From the NCBI GenBank assembly GCA_009845905.1, contig VXYS01000004.1:277285-341284 (forward strand): 64,000 nt of DNA, read 5' to 3'. Below, piece after piece: positions 26,746-36,530 of the stretch (position 1 is the first letter of the stretch; each line of letters opens with the position of its first letter). The DNA is from Gammaproteobacteria bacterium. Its GTDB lineage: Bacteria > Pseudomonadota > Gammaproteobacteria > Steroidobacterales > Foliamicaceae. Both the position numbers and the translations under genes were made by a program. The notes under the pieces are model-generated. The model searched no databases. It was not told the DNA's origin and saw only the letters and a list, made by a program, of their open reading frames with translations.

Positions 26746-27048
26746 TCAGCGGCGGGAGCGCAGTTCCTCCAGGACTTCGGCCAGCGACACGCCGGCGCCT
26801 TCGAGCAGGACCAGCAGGTGATAGAGCACGTCCGCCGCCTCCGCGCGCACCGCCCGCGGGTCGCCGGCGGCGGCCGCGAGCGCCAGTTCCACCGATTCCT
26901 CGCCGAATTTCTGGGCCACCCGCTGAATGCCCTCGCCCAGCAGCCTCGCGGTGTAGCTTTCCTGCGGCGCGGCCTCCGCGCGCGACCGGATTACCGCCTC
27001 CAGCTCCAGCAGGAAATCCGCCGATGCCCCGTTTCCTTCATTGCTCAC
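26746..27048 (-). CDS. hisE: Phosphoribosyl-ATP pyrophosphatase
   Basis: 100 residues, MazG-like all-alpha NTP pyrophosphohydrolase for step two of histidine synthesis. FGEESVELALAAA and AEAADVLYHLLVLL hold the conserved acidic metal ligands. The start is GTG at 27048, with an excellent Shine-Dalgarno (GGAGGTGATC) located inside the end of the upstream lysC-lysA gene, overlap GTGA. It is a stand-alone HisE on the strand opposite the other his genes; no hisI domain is fused or adjacent. Confidence 0.93.
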   Translation of the reverse strand: MSNEGNGASADFLLELEAVIRSRAEAAPQESYTARLLGEGIQRVAQKFGEESVELALAAAAGDPRAVRAEAADVLYHLLVLLEGAGVSLAEVLEELRSRR

Positions 27049-29633
27049 GCGATCACCTCCTCCGCCGCGGGTTCCCTCAGGTTGTAATTCGAGGCCATCA
27101 CACGGCCGTAGGCGCCGGCGTTGGCGAACAGCAGCACGTCGCCCTCGCGGCACTCGGGCAGCATGCGGTCGCGGGCCAGCACGTCGCCGCTCTCGCAGAT
27201 CGGGCCCACCACGTTGACCAGCCGCGTCGCCGGCTCGTCCAGCCGGGTGAGGTTGTGCACCTCGTGATAGGACCCATACAGCGCCGGTCGTATCAGCGAG
27301 TTCATTCCGGTCTCCACGCCCACATATCGGGCGCCGCTCTTGCCCTTGACCTGGGTCACGCGCGCCAGCAGCACGCCGGCCTCGGCCACGACGTAGCGGC
27401 CGGGCTCGAGCCAGAACTCCAGTTCCCGGGGCGCGCCTTCGCGGCAGCGCGCCAGGTTGGCGTCCAGCTCCGCGAGGTCCAGGCCCTGCTCGCCGCCGTG
27501 CTGGGGCACGCCCAGCCCGCCGCCGAGATTCACCACGCGTGCATCCGGAAAGTGCTCCAGGCACTCCAGCAGCGTCTCGGCTATCGGGGCCCATGCGCCG
27601 GGATCCATCACGCCGCTTCCCATGTGGGCGTGCAGCCCGATGACCCGTGCGCCCGCATCGGCGGCGGCCCTGGCGGCCCGCTGCACTTCAAACAGCGGCA
27701 CGCCGAACTTGGAATGCACGCCGGCCGTGCGCACATGCCGGTGCAGTCCGCGCCCCACGCCGGGGTCCAGTCGAAGGAACAGGTCCCTTCCGGCGAAAAG
27801 TTGCGGCCAGTCGCGCAGCACGCCCAGGTTGTCCACGGTCAACTGAACGCCGGCCTCCAGCGCTTCGGCGTACTCGGACCGAGCCGCGAAATTCGGCGTG
27901 AACAGGATGCGACCGGGGTCGTGATCCGGGAACAGCTCGCGCAGCAGCCGGACCTCGCCGGGCGATACGCACTCGAACTCCAGACCGCTGTCGCGAACGC
28001 GCCGCAGCACGCCGGGGTTCGAGTTGGCCTTGATCGCGTAATAGACGCGGTCTATCGATTCAAGCCCATTGAGCCGCTGCGCCTGCGCCGCGACCCGCTC
28101 GAGGCTGTAGGCGTAGGTCGCGCCGCGCTCTTCGGCCAGCTTGAGCAATTCGCCGCGCCGTTCGGCCCACCAGGGCGCATCGGCGCCGGCGGGCGCAACC
28201 GGAGTCGCCTGCGTCAGTTCCTCCCAGGCGGGGCCGAACAGCTCGTCGCCGTCATCCGGCACGATCAGCCGCCCGTGCAAACGCTGCGCAAGGCGGCGGG
28301 CCTGCGCCGGCTCCACGACGAAGCTGATGTTCAGGTCGCTGGCCGCCTGGCTCAAGAGATGAATGGGCTGCTCGCGAAACGCTTCCAGCGCCGGCCCAAC
28401 CTCGTGCAGCACCGCGCGGATGCGCCTTCCGACCAGGGTCACGACGCTGGTATTGGTCGTGATGGTCACCTGGCCGATGCGCTCCAGTTGCGACCGCAGA
28501 CGGTCCATCAGCGCCGGCGTCAGCACTTCGGGGTCGGTGTCCAGCGTGACCGTCACGTTGCTCTCGGACGTGGAAACCAGGTCCACCGAAAGCCCGAGGT
28601 CGCCGAAGCAGGTGAATACCTCCTTGAGAAACCCGACACGGCGCCACATCCCCAGCGTTTCCAGCGAGACCAGCGGCACGCCGCCGTGCAGCATGACCGC
28701 CTTGACCTGCGCGCTGTCGGACTCCTCGGCCGGCCCCACGGCGGTGCCGGGCAGTTCGGGGTGCAGCGTCGAACGCACGGTCATGCCGATCCGGCTTTCG
28801 CGCAGCGGGGCGATCGACAGCGGGTGCAGCACGCCGCCGCCGGATGTGGCGATCTCCTGCGCTTCGGCGTAGCTGAGCCTGCGCAACAGCCTGGCGCCGC
28901 TGATTTCCCGCGGATCGGCGCTGAATATCCCGGGCACGTCGGTCCACATTTCCAGCCGCAGGGCGCCAATGGACGCGGCCAGCGCGGCCGCCGATACGTC
29001 GGAACCCCCCCGGCCCAGCAGCACTTCCTCGCCCTCGGCATTGCGGGCTATGAATCCCTGCGTCAGCGGCACGCCCGGAAGGCTTTCGAGCAATGCGGCC
29101 GCTTCGGGATCGGGATCGTGTGCGCACACCGCGTGCAGCATGGAGTCGCGTTCGCTGGCCCAGTCCCGCGCCTCGGCCCGCAACAACTTCGCGGGATTCA
29201 CCGGGGATATCGAGATGCCCTTGAGCTCCAGCGCGGCGGCCCCAAACCGCCCGGCCAGCCGCTCGCCCAGCGCCAGCACCTTGACCCGGGCCCGGTAGCC
29301 TGCCTCGCCGGTCAGGGCGATGCCGCGAAGCAACTGCGCCAGGTTCTCCAGTTCCGGTCGCAGGCAGCCGTCCGGGTCTTCGATATTCATTTCCCGGGCC
29401 AGTTCGCGGTGGTGGTCGCCCAGCTCCCGCTCGAGGCCGGCGTGCTCGTTGCGGCGCGCCAGTTCGATCAGGGCTTCCAACTGGTCGGTAACGCCGGCCA
29501 CGGCCGAGTGCACGACGATGGGCCGCACCCCCTGCTTGAGGCGGCGATGCACGAGGCGCGCGACCGTGTCCCAGCCGGCCGCCGTCGCCACGCTGGCCCC
29601 GCCGAACTTCAGCACTACCCAGGACGCGCTCAT
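27045..29633 (-). CDS. Bifunctional aspartate kinase/diaminopimelate decarboxylase
   Basis: 862 residues. The N-terminal half is aspartate kinase (VVLKFGGASVATA, VLLGRGGSDVSAAALA) with ACT regulatory modules at about residues 300-440. From about 480 the protein is PLP-dependent LysA (YYAIKANSNPGVL with Lys535, VNLGGGLGVPQHG, GPICESGDVLARDR with the catalytic Cys). It joins the first and last steps of lysine synthesis in one chain, as in Xanthomonas-type organisms. It overlaps hisE and the upstream FAD-oxidase gene by 4 bp each. Confidence 0.95.
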   Translation of the reverse strand: MSASWVVLKFGGASVATAAGWDTVARLVHRRLKQGVRPIVVHSAVAGVTDQLEALIELARRNEHAGLERELGDHHRELAREMNIEDPDGCLRPELENLAQLLRGIALTGEAGYRARVKVLALGERLAGRFGAAALELKGISISPVNPAKLLRAEARDWASERDSMLHAVCAHDPDPEAAALLESLPGVPLTQGFIARNAEGEEVLLGRGGSDVSAAALAASIGALRLEMWTDVPGIFSADPREISGARLLRRLSYAEAQEIATSGGGVLHPLSIAPLRESRIGMTVRSTLHPELPGTAVGPAEESDSAQVKAVMLHGGVPLVSLETLGMWRRVGFLKEVFTCFGDLGLSVDLVSTSESNVTVTLDTDPEVLTPALMDRLRSQLERIGQVTITTNTSVVTLVGRRIRAVLHEVGPALEAFREQPIHLLSQAASDLNISFVVEPAQARRLAQRLHGRLIVPDDGDELFGPAWEELTQATPVAPAGADAPWWAERRGELLKLAEERGATYAYSLERVAAQAQRLNGLESIDRVYYAIKANSNPGVLRRVRDSGLEFECVSPGEVRLLRELFPDHDPGRILFTPNFAARSEYAEALEAGVQLTVDNLGVLRDWPQLFAGRDLFLRLDPGVGRGLHRHVRTAGVHSKFGVPLFEVQRAARAAADAGARVIGLHAHMGSGVMDPGAWAPIAETLLECLEHFPDARVVNLGGGLGVPQHGGEQGLDLAELDANLARCREGAPRELEFWLEPGRYVVAEAGVLLARVTQVKGKSGARYVGVETGMNSLIRPALYGSYHEVHNLTRLDEPATRLVNVVGPICESGDVLARDRMLPECREGDVLLFANAGAYGRVMASNYNLREPAAEEVIA

Positions 29634-31036
29634 GCGCTCAATACCTTGCCGGGATTCATGATCCCGCGCGGATCCATGGCGCGCTTGAGCGCGCGCATCA
29701 ACTCAAGCTTGACGGGATCGCCAAGCCGTTCCAGTTCGTCCTTCAGCATCAGGCCCACGCCGTGCTCGGCGCTGAAGCTGCCGTCCATCGACCATGCCAG
29801 TTCCCGGAGTTCGGCGCTGAGCGGCCGGCCCTGCTCCAGGAACCGCTCCGGATCGACGTCCGGCGGACAGGGAACGGAGTAATGCAGGTTGCCGTCGCCC
29901 ACGTGTCCGAACGGAACGGGCTCGGCGCCCGGGAAGTGCTTGCGGCACACCTCCAGCGCCGAATCGAGGAAGCCGGCAATGCGTTCGGGCGGCACGGCCA
30001 GGTCATGGCGCAGCGCCGGTCCGGACAGGCGCACCGCCTCGGGAACGCCATGGCGCAGGCGCCAGATCGCCTCGCGCTGCGCCTCGCTGACCGCGCATAC
30101 GGCATCGAGCAGCTCGCCCCGCTCGCGGGCGTCTTCCAGGAACCCGGCCAGGCGCTCGGCCAGCAATTCTTCCGGTCCCGCTCCGGCCGCCTCGACGCAG
30201 AGCAGCCAGGGCGCATCGATGTCCCCCGGAATCGGAACCCCGTCCAGGTGCACCCCGCACAATTGCGCCGCGCCGCGTGATATCAGCTCGAAGGCGTTGA
30301 GCTCCTCGCCCAGCGCCGACTGCGCGCCGCGAAAGAGCTCAACCGCCTGATCGGCCCCGGACACGCCCAGAAGCGCGGTAATCCGGACCTGCGGCCGCGG
30401 GTACAGGCGCAGCGCGGCCGCGGTGATCACGCCCAGCGTGCCTTCCGAGCCGATGAAGAGCTGCTTGATGTCGTAACCGGTGTTGTCCTTGGCCAGCGGC
30501 TTCAGGTCCGACAGCACCCGCCCGTCCGGCAGCGCGACCTCCAGCCCCAGCACCATCTCGCGCGCCATGCCGTAGCGCAGCACGTGAATGCCGCCGGCGT
30601 TGGTGGACAGCACCCCGCCCAGCTGGCAACTGCCTTCCGAACCCAGGCTCAGCGGAAAGAGGTAGCCCGCCTCGTCGGCTCGTTCCTGCAGCGTGGCCAG
30701 CACGCAGCCGGCCTCGGCGGTCAGGCAGCCGGCGCCCAGGTCGCGCACCCGCCTCTGGCGATGCAGGCTCAGCAGTATCTCGTTCGCTTGCGAATGGGTG
30801 CCGCCGCAAAGACCGGTGCGGCCGCCCACCGGCACCACGCCGACGCCCCGCCTGTTGCAGCAGGCCAGAACGGCGGCAGTTTCACCGGCGCTGCCCGGAG
30901 CAACCAGCAGCCGCGACTCGCCGTGGTAGCGCCCGCGCGGCTCCTCGAGATACGGCTCAAGCAGTGCAGCGTCGGCGACGCAGTTCCGCCCGCCGACGAT
31001 CGAGGCAAGCTCCTGATGGACGGTGCGCGTGTTCAT
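29630..31036 (-). CDS. FAD-binding oxidase, GlcD/D-2-hydroxyacid dehydrogenase type
   Basis: 468 residues. A VAO/PCMH-type FAD domain is clear (VVPVGGRTGLCGGTHS, LSTNAGGIHVLRYGM, LFIGSEGTLGVITAAAL), followed by the C-terminal cap with GHVGDGNLHYSVPCPP and GSFSAEHGVGLMLK. The family oxidises D-lactate, glycolate or D-2-hydroxyglutarate. The overall form is closest to D-2-hydroxyglutarate dehydrogenases, which remove the by-product of SerA, but lactate is possible. It is soluble, with no signal peptide, and overlaps its neighbours by 4 bp on both sides. Confidence 0.85.
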   Translation of the reverse strand: MNTRTVHQELASIVGGRNCVADAALLEPYLEEPRGRYHGESRLLVAPGSAGETAAVLACCNRRGVGVVPVGGRTGLCGGTHSQANEILLSLHRQRRVRDLGAGCLTAEAGCVLATLQERADEAGYLFPLSLGSEGSCQLGGVLSTNAGGIHVLRYGMAREMVLGLEVALPDGRVLSDLKPLAKDNTGYDIKQLFIGSEGTLGVITAAALRLYPRPQVRITALLGVSGADQAVELFRGAQSALGEELNAFELISRGAAQLCGVHLDGVPIPGDIDAPWLLCVEAAGAGPEELLAERLAGFLEDARERGELLDAVCAVSEAQREAIWRLRHGVPEAVRLSGPALRHDLAVPPERIAGFLDSALEVCRKHFPGAEPVPFGHVGDGNLHYSVPCPPDVDPERFLEQGRPLSAELRELAWSMDGSFSAEHGVGLMLKDELERLGDPVKLELMRALKRAMDPRGIMNPGKVLSA

Positions 31037-32094
31037 GGCTCATCCCGGTTTTCCGCCGGCGAGAATTCCTCTTCGAAAAGCCGCCAGGAAACAAGGAACA
31101 GCGCCGCCAGGACCGGCCCGATGACCAGCCCGGAGAACCCGAACACCGACAGCCCGCCCAGCGTGGCCAGCAGCACCAGGTAGTCGGGCAGCCGCGCGGT
31201 CCGGCCCACCAGTATCGGCCGCAGCAGGTTGTCCGCCAGACCTACGACCAGCACGCCGACGATCACGAGGATCAGGCCCTGGATCCACATGCCGGATGCG
31301 AACAGCCAGATGGCAATCGGCGCCCACACCAGGCCGGGGCCGACCGCCGGAATAACCGACAGCACGCCCATCAGCACGCCGAGCAGAACCGGGCTGCCGA
31401 TGCCCAGCAGCGCCAGCGTGACGCCCCCGAGTCCGCCCTGCACGGCGCCGATCACGATCAGCGAGGTCACGCTCACCCTGGACACGGTCGCGAACTGACC
31501 GAGCAGTTCGTATTCGCGCTCGTCGCCCAGCGGCAGGATGCGGACCAGCGTATCGACGAGCTTTTCGCCGTCGCGCAGGAAGAAAAACAGCAGGTACAGC
31601 ATTACCGCCAGTTGCAGCAGCAGCTTCAGCGCACCTTGTCCGGCGGCCACCAGGCCGGTGGCCGCGAAGCGGGCCGCGTTGCCCACCATCGAAGTCAGCC
31701 CGGAACGCATCTTCTCGAAGTCCAGGCCGAAGTTGTCCAGGATCTCGCGCACCCAGGGCAGCCAGGCGCCGACCGTATCCAGGACCGCTCCGGGGTCCAG
31801 CGCGCCCCCTTCGACAGCGGCGTAGAACTCGCTGGATTCGCGCACCACAGCCCATCCCAGCAGCAGCACCGGCGCCACAACGCCGGCCAGCACGACCAGG
31901 AGAACCGCAGCCGCGGCCAGCGATCGCCGGTTCCAGAGCCGTGGTATCAAGCGCGCATACAGGCCGTGGAAGAGAATCGCCAGCACCACCGCCCAGAAGA
32001 CCGCCAGCAGGAGGTCGGCGAGCAGCAGGATGAACGCCGCGGTGACCGCGGCGACCAGCAATAACAGGGAACTGCGCTGAAGGGTCTGGCCCAT
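31033..32094 (-). CDS. AI-2E family transporter (permease)
   Basis: 353 residues from the ATG at 32094. An upstream open extension runs into the tRNA-Pro gene and is rejected. There are about eight hydrophobic segments, for example LLLLVAAVTAAFILLLADLL, LAAAAVLLVVLAGVVAPVLL and IGAVQGGLGGVTLALLGIG, the pattern of the AI-2E/TqsA-like family. Members export small molecules or act as Na+/H+ antiporters; the substrate is unknown. It is the first gene of the minus-strand run reaching hisE. Confidence 0.87.
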   Translation of the reverse strand: MGQTLQRSSLLLLVAAVTAAFILLLADLLLAVFWAVVLAILFHGLYARLIPRLWNRRSLAAAAVLLVVLAGVVAPVLLLGWAVVRESSEFYAAVEGGALDPGAVLDTVGAWLPWVREILDNFGLDFEKMRSGLTSMVGNAARFAATGLVAAGQGALKLLLQLAVMLYLLFFFLRDGEKLVDTLVRILPLGDEREYELLGQFATVSRVSVTSLIVIGAVQGGLGGVTLALLGIGSPVLLGVLMGVLSVIPAVGPGLVWAPIAIWLFASGMWIQGLILVIVGVLVVGLADNLLRPILVGRTARLPDYLVLLATLGGLSVFGFSGLVIGPVLAALFLVSWRLFEEEFSPAENRDEP

Positions 32095-32130
32095 GACTGG
32101 AACTGGTGAACTAGGTCGGCAAAACGAAAA

Positions 32131-32207
<77 letters not shown>

Positions 32208-32241
32208 GACCGGGTGCAGATTCTATCGCGTGGCGGCCGCG

Positions 32242-32598
32242 CTATCGCAGCAAACGGTGCAACTCCTCCAGTTCGACCCGCATCTGGCGAACGAATTGCT
32301 TCATGTGACTCTGGTCCTGGCGCGAATCCTCGCCCTCCAGGCGCTGCCGGGCGCCGGCCAGCGTATAGCCCTCGACCTGCAGCAGATGCCGGATCTGGCG
32401 GATCAGCATGATGTCCTGCGGCTGGTAGTAGCGGCGTCCGCCGCGTCGCTTGGTGGGGTTGAGTTGCGGAAATTCCTTTTCCCAGTAACGCAGCACATGT
32501 TGTTCCACCTGGCACAGCGCGCTGGCCTCGCCGATGGTGAAGAGGCGTTTCGCCGGAATCGGCGGCAGCTTCAGGTCCCGGTCAATCTGGTCCAGCAC
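32242..32598 (-). CDS. MerR-family regulator downstream of ihfA
   Basis: 118 residues. A winged-helix MerR DNA-binding domain occupies residues about 19-88 ([35 protein letters not shown]) and is followed by a short helix ([19 protein letters not shown]). There are no C-terminal metal-binding cysteines, so it is not a metal sensor of the MerR/CueR type. It overlaps ihfA by 17 bp. This small MerR protein accompanies ihfA in many gammaproteobacteria; its targets are not established. Confidence 0.92.
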   Translation of the reverse strand: MLDQIDRDLKLPPIPAKRLFTIGEASALCQVEQHVLRYWEKEFPQLNPTKRRGGRRYYQPQDIMLIRQIRHLLQVEGYTLAGARQRLEGEDSRQDQSHMKQFVRQMRVELEELHRLLR

Positions 32599-32887
32599 CC
32601 GCTTCCACCAGTTGCCTCAGTTTCTGGCCCGCGGAAAAGGTCACTACCCTGCGCACGCTGATCGGAATGCTTTCCCCGGTGCGCGGATTGCGCCCCGGCC
32701 GCTCGCCCTTGTCGCGCAGATCGAAGTTGCCGAAACCCGAGATCTTCACGCGGTTGCCGCCCACCAGCGCATCGCTGATGCTCTCGAAAACCGCGTTGAC
32801 GACCATCGCGCTTTCCTGCTTGCTCATGCCGATATTGGCGTGCAGGGAGCTGACAATCCCGGCCCGGGTAAGCATGTTTCGTTTCAT
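32582..32887 (-). CDS. ihfA: Integration host factor subunit alpha
   Basis: 101 residues, HU/IHF fold. [20 protein letters not shown] and [20 protein letters not shown] form the DNA-contacting beta arm with the intercalating proline. It dimerises with IhfB to bend DNA. It follows pheT with a 4-bp overlap, the classic pheST-ihfA arrangement, so its expression is tied to the translation operon. Confidence 0.96.
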   Translation of the reverse strand: MKRNMLTRAGIVSSLHANIGMSKQESAMVVNAVFESISDALVGGNRVKISGFGNFDLRDKGERPGRNPRTGESIPISVRRVVTFSAGQKLRQLVEAGAGPD

Positions 32888-34917
32888 TGCCGAACGCTGA
32901 CCCCAAACTTCTCCACCAGAAGCGAAACGGCGTCCGCAACGGCCCGGTCCACTTCCGCGTCCGTTAGTGTGCGCGAAATTGACTGAAAAATCAAGCCTAA
33001 ACCCACGCTTCTTGCATCAGAGTTCAAACTCTTGCGATCCTCGTAAACATCAAAAACGATCACTTCGCGCATCCATTCGCCCGCTTGCGAGCGGATCGCG
33101 CCGAGCAGGTCGCCGACTTGCACCGACGGCGGCGCAACCAGGGAAAGGTCTCGGCGCACGGCGGGGAAACGGGAAACCTCGGTCACCCGGGCCGCATCGG
33201 AATCGAGCGCCGCGTCCAGGCGCAGCGCAAACAGTTGGGGCGCCGGTCCCCCGTCGGCAAGCTCCGGATGCAGCTCGCCCACCCAGCCCACTTCGTCCTC
33301 GCCGCGAAGGACCCGCACCGAACGTCCGGGACGAAGGCCGGGATGCCCGGCGGCCCGGAAATCGAACTCGCGGTCCGGGCCGTCCAGGGCCAGGATGGAC
33401 TCGACGTCGCCGCGGGCATCGAAGAAGTCCGCATCGCGCCGGCGTGCGCCCCACTGTTCCGGCATCGCGCCGCCGGCCAGCAATCCCGCCAGCCAGGTTT
33501 CCTCGCGGATGTCGACGGGCTTGCCGGAAAAGCAGACGCCGATTTCGAACAGCCGGGCGTCCGTCGTCCCGCGGTCGCGATTGGTCCGGTAGTTGCGCAG
33601 CAGCCCCGGCCACAGCGACCGGCGCAGCACCGAAAGTTCTCCGGACAGCGGATTGGCCAATTCGATTTCCTGCCCGCCGGAATGAAACGGTTTGTGCGAT
33701 TCCTCGTCGAGGAAGCTGTAGTTCAGGCACTCGTGGTAGCCGCGATCGACCAGCAGCGCCCGCACCCGGTCGGGATCGACCTGCCGCTCGGTGGACGCGG
33801 AGGGATGCGCGCTCCAGTTCGCCGGCGTCTCGGGAATGTTCTCGTAGCCGTGAACGCGCGCGATTTCCTCCACCAGGTCCGCCTCCTCGGCCAGGTCGAA
33901 CCGGAACGACGGCGGCTTGACCCGCCAGCCCGCTTCGGTCTCCTCCACGGCCATGGTCAGCCGCCGCAGCATGGCGGACACGTCCCCGTCGGGCAACTCG
34001 ACTCCCAGCAGCGCTGACAGCCGCCCGCGCCTCAGGTCGATCGCCCCGCGTTCCGGCAGGTGTTTCGCGGAGACCGAATCGATCACCGGCCCCGGCTTTC
34101 CGCCCGCCGCCGCAATGATCAGTTCGGTCGCCCGCTCGATCGCCTCGACCTGGCCGGACGGGTCCACGCCGCGTTCGAACCGCAGCGAAGCTTCAGTTTG
34201 CAGCCCCAGCCTGCGGGCCCTGCCCGCCACGGCGCCGGGAGCAAAGAACGCCGATTCCAGCAGAACGCCGGTCGTCCCGTCGCCCACCGCGCTGGCGAGC
34301 TCGCCCATGATCCCGGCGGCGGCGACCGCCTGCTTTTCGTCGGCGATCACCAGCACGTCGGATTCCAGCTTCAGTTCGGTCCCGTCCAGCAGGGTCAGCG
34401 ATTCGCCCGGTTTCGCCCAGCGCGCGCAAAGATCGCCGTTCAGCCGTTCAAGGTCGTAGGCATGCATCGGCTGGCCCATCTCGAGCATCACGTAGTTGGT
34501 CACGTCCACGAGCAGGTGCTGCGGCCGTTCGCCGGCGGCGGCAAGACGCCTCCTGATGAAATCGGGCGTCTCCGCCCCGGGGTCGAGGCCCTCGATCACG
34601 CGGCCGGCGAAACGCGGGCAGGCCTCGGGCGCAACCAGCCCCAGTTCTCTCCGAACATCGATCGCGGCCGTCGTCTCCGCCACGTCCCGCGCCGACAGCG
34701 GCGCGGAAAACAATGCCGAAACTTCGCGCGCCACGCCGCGAACCGAGAAGCAGTCGGCCCGGTTGGGCGTCAACGCCAGTTCCAGGACGGCGGAACCGTC
34801 GGCACCGGATACCAGGTCGTCGACTTCCACGCCGGCCATCGTGAGCTGGTGCGCCAGGGCCTCGTCGCCGACCCCCGGATCGCACCACTCGCGCAGCCAT
34901 GCCATATCGATCTTCAT
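32884..34917 (-). CDS. pheT: Phenylalanine-tRNA ligase beta subunit, lacking the OB-fold domain
   Basis: 677 residues against about 790 usually. The N-terminal [12 protein letters not shown] and [14 protein letters not shown] run directly, via about 13 residues, into [18 protein letters not shown]. The roughly 115-residue B2 tRNA-binding OB domain that normally lies between is absent. The editing domain ([19 protein letters not shown]), the catalytic-like core and the C-terminal FDX-ACB domain ([13 protein letters not shown] onward) are present. The frame is intact and the gene overlaps pheS and ihfA by 4 bp, so it is presumably functional. Confidence 0.95.
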   Translation of the reverse strand: MKIDMAWLREWCDPGVGDEALAHQLTMAGVEVDDLVSGADGSAVLELALTPNRADCFSVRGVAREVSALFSAPLSARDVAETTAAIDVRRELGLVAPEACPRFAGRVIEGLDPGAETPDFIRRRLAAAGERPQHLLVDVTNYVMLEMGQPMHAYDLERLNGDLCARWAKPGESLTLLDGTELKLESDVLVIADEKQAVAAAGIMGELASAVGDGTTGVLLESAFFAPGAVAGRARRLGLQTEASLRFERGVDPSGQVEAIERATELIIAAAGGKPGPVIDSVSAKHLPERGAIDLRRGRLSALLGVELPDGDVSAMLRRLTMAVEETEAGWRVKPPSFRFDLAEEADLVEEIARVHGYENIPETPANWSAHPSASTERQVDPDRVRALLVDRGYHECLNYSFLDEESHKPFHSGGQEIELANPLSGELSVLRRSLWPGLLRNYRTNRDRGTTDARLFEIGVCFSGKPVDIREETWLAGLLAGGAMPEQWGARRRDADFFDARGDVESILALDGPDREFDFRAAGHPGLRPGRSVRVLRGEDEVGWVGELHPELADGGPAPQLFALRLDAALDSDAARVTEVSRFPAVRRDLSLVAPPSVQVGDLLGAIRSQAGEWMREVIVFDVYEDRKSLNSDARSVGLGLIFQSISRTLTDAEVDRAVADAVSLLVEKFGVSVRQ

Positions 34918-35900
34918 GGCGCGAACTGCCCCAGGAAGCGGATGTCGTTCTCGAAGAAGCGGCGGATGTCTTTGACGCCATAGCGCAGCATGGCCATGCG
35001 CTCCACGCCCATGCCGAACGCGTAACCCGTATAACGCTCGGGGTCCACGCCGCCGTGGCGCAATACCTCCGGGTGCACCATTCCGCAGCCCAGGATCTCC
35101 AGCCAGCCGCCGTCGCCCCAGCGCACGTCCATTTCCGCGGAAGGTTCGGTGAAGGGAAAGTACGAGGCGCGGAACCGCACCTCCACCTTGCGCTCGAAGA
35201 AGCGCTCGGCGAACTCGTGCAGCAGCGACTTCAGGTTCGCCAGGCTCACGCCCTCGTCCACCGCAAGTCCCTCGACCTGGTGGAAAACCGGCGTATGCGT
35301 CTGGTCCGAGTCGCGCCGGAACACCCGTCCCAGCGAGATGATCTTCAGCGGCGCGCCCTCGGCCAGCATCGACCGTATCTGCACCGGCGAGGTGTGCGTC
35401 CTGAGCAGCATGCCGGACGGCAGGTAGAAGGTGTCGTGCATGGCCCGGGCCGGATGGTTCTCGGGCATGTTCAGGGCCGTGAAATTGTGGAACTCGTCTT
35501 CCACCTCCGGACCCGACCGGGCGGAGAAACCGGCGCCGGTAAGGATGTCCCGCATCCTCCGGATCGTGCGCGTGACCGGATGACGGGCGCCGGGCGGAAT
35601 GCCGCGGCCCGGCAGCGTCACGTCGATGCCGCCCTCGCTCAGTTCCTCGTCAAGCCGGCGCTCGCTCAGGGCCCGCTTGCGCCCCGCGATCGCGGCGCTG
35701 ATCGCGTTCTTGGCTTCGTTGACCGCCTTGCCCGCCGCGGGACGCTCCTGCGGCGGCAGCGAACCCAGCGCCTTCAGTTGCGCGGTGATCTCGCCCTTGC
35801 GCCCCAGCAGCCGGACCCGGAGCTCTTCCAGCGCCTCCGGCGTGGCGGCGGATTCGATCTCCGCCAGCGCTTCGCGCGCCCTGTCCTGAAGATCCCCCAT
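34914..35900 (-). CDS. pheS: Phenylalanine-tRNA ligase alpha subunit
   Basis: 328 residues from the ATG at 35900; a TTG at 35915 is an in-frame alternative, and neither has a clear Shine-Dalgarno. Class II synthetase motifs: HPVTRTIRRMRDILTGAGF, LLRTHTSPVQIRSM (motif 2 region), FHQVEGLAVDEGVSLANL and GMGVERMAMLRYGVKDIR (motif 3). It forms an alpha2-beta2 enzyme with PheT. The 40-bp gap after rplT holds no Phe-rich leader, so a pheM-type attenuator is not seen. Confidence 0.95.
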   Translation of the reverse strand: MGDLQDRAREALAEIESAATPEALEELRVRLLGRKGEITAQLKALGSLPPQERPAAGKAVNEAKNAISAAIAGRKRALSERRLDEELSEGGIDVTLPGRGIPPGARHPVTRTIRRMRDILTGAGFSARSGPEVEDEFHNFTALNMPENHPARAMHDTFYLPSGMLLRTHTSPVQIRSMLAEGAPLKIISLGRVFRRDSDQTHTPVFHQVEGLAVDEGVSLANLKSLLHEFAERFFERKVEVRFRASYFPFTEPSAEMDVRWGDGGWLEILGCGMVHPEVLRHGGVDPERYTGYAFGMGVERMAMLRYGVKDIRRFFENDIRFLGQFAP

Positions 35901-35940
35901 GACGGCCGTACCCAACGGCTATCCGGACATCAGCAGCGGA

Positions 35941-36291
35941 TCAGGCCGCCGCCGCGCGCTTCGCCAAATCGGCAAACGCCTCCCGGTAATGCACCGCGAT
36001 ATGGGCCAGGACCTTCCGGTCCAGTTCGATTTCCGCCTTTCGCAATCCGCTCATGAAACGGCTGTACGACATCCCGTGCTGCCGCGCCGCGGCGTTGATG
36101 CGCATGATCCACAGCGCGCGGAAATTGCGCTTGCGCTGACGCCGGTCCCGGTAGGCGTACTGGCCGGCCTTGGTGACGGCCTGGCGCGCCACCCGGTAGG
36201 AGCGGCTGCGCGCGCCCTGATAGCCCTTGGCCTTCTTCAGGACTTTCTTGTGCCTTGCATGCGTCGTGACGCCACGTTTGACCCTGGCCAT
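35941..36291 (-). CDS. rplT: 50S ribosomal protein L20
   Basis: 116 residues, standard length. The basic N-terminus [20 protein letters not shown] and the segment [20 protein letters not shown] are characteristic. L20 binds 23S rRNA early in assembly. In enterics it also represses the rpmI-rplT mRNA; no such operator was identified here. It is 16 bp downstream of rpmI. Confidence 0.98.
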   Translation of the reverse strand: MARVKRGVTTHARHKKVLKKAKGYQGARSRSYRVARQAVTKAGQYAYRDRRQRKRNFRALWIMRINAAARQHGMSYSRFMSGLRKAEIELDRKVLAHIAVHYREAFADLAKRAAAA

Positions 36292-36307
36292 AGTGAATTT
36301 CTCCGGC

Positions 36308-36505
36308 TTATGCGTAGGGGAGAAGCCGCTTGGCGTTCTCCACGTCCGCTTTCGCCACCGTGGCGGGAGAGCCCAGCTTGCGCTTGCGCTTGCTGCTCTT
36401 CTTGGTGAGGATGTGGTTGAGGTGCGAGCGGGCGCGCTTGAACGAGCCGCCCCCGGTGCGCCTCAGGCGCTTGGCCGCGCCGCGATTGGTTTTCTGCTTT
36501 GGCAT
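36308..36505 (-). CDS. rpmI: 50S ribosomal protein L35
   Basis: 65 residues, highly basic: [20 protein letters not shown] and [18 protein letters not shown]. It sits between infC (25 bp upstream) and rplT in the universal infC-rpmI-rplT order. Confidence 0.98.
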   Translation of the reverse strand: MPKQKTNRGAAKRLRRTGGGSFKRARSHLNHILTKKSSKRKRKLGSPATVAKADVENAKRLLPYA

Positions 36506-36530
36506 ATCGTCTCTCGGGCTCTCTATCGGC

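Noticed and set aside
27024..29882. A 952-codon open frame on the plus strand opposite the lysC-lysA gene
   Set aside because: Shadow of a well-conserved gene; low-complexity composition and no motifs.
35901..35940. pheM-type phenylalanine attenuator before pheS
   Set aside because: The 40-bp gap has no Phe-rich ORF and no terminator-like hairpin.
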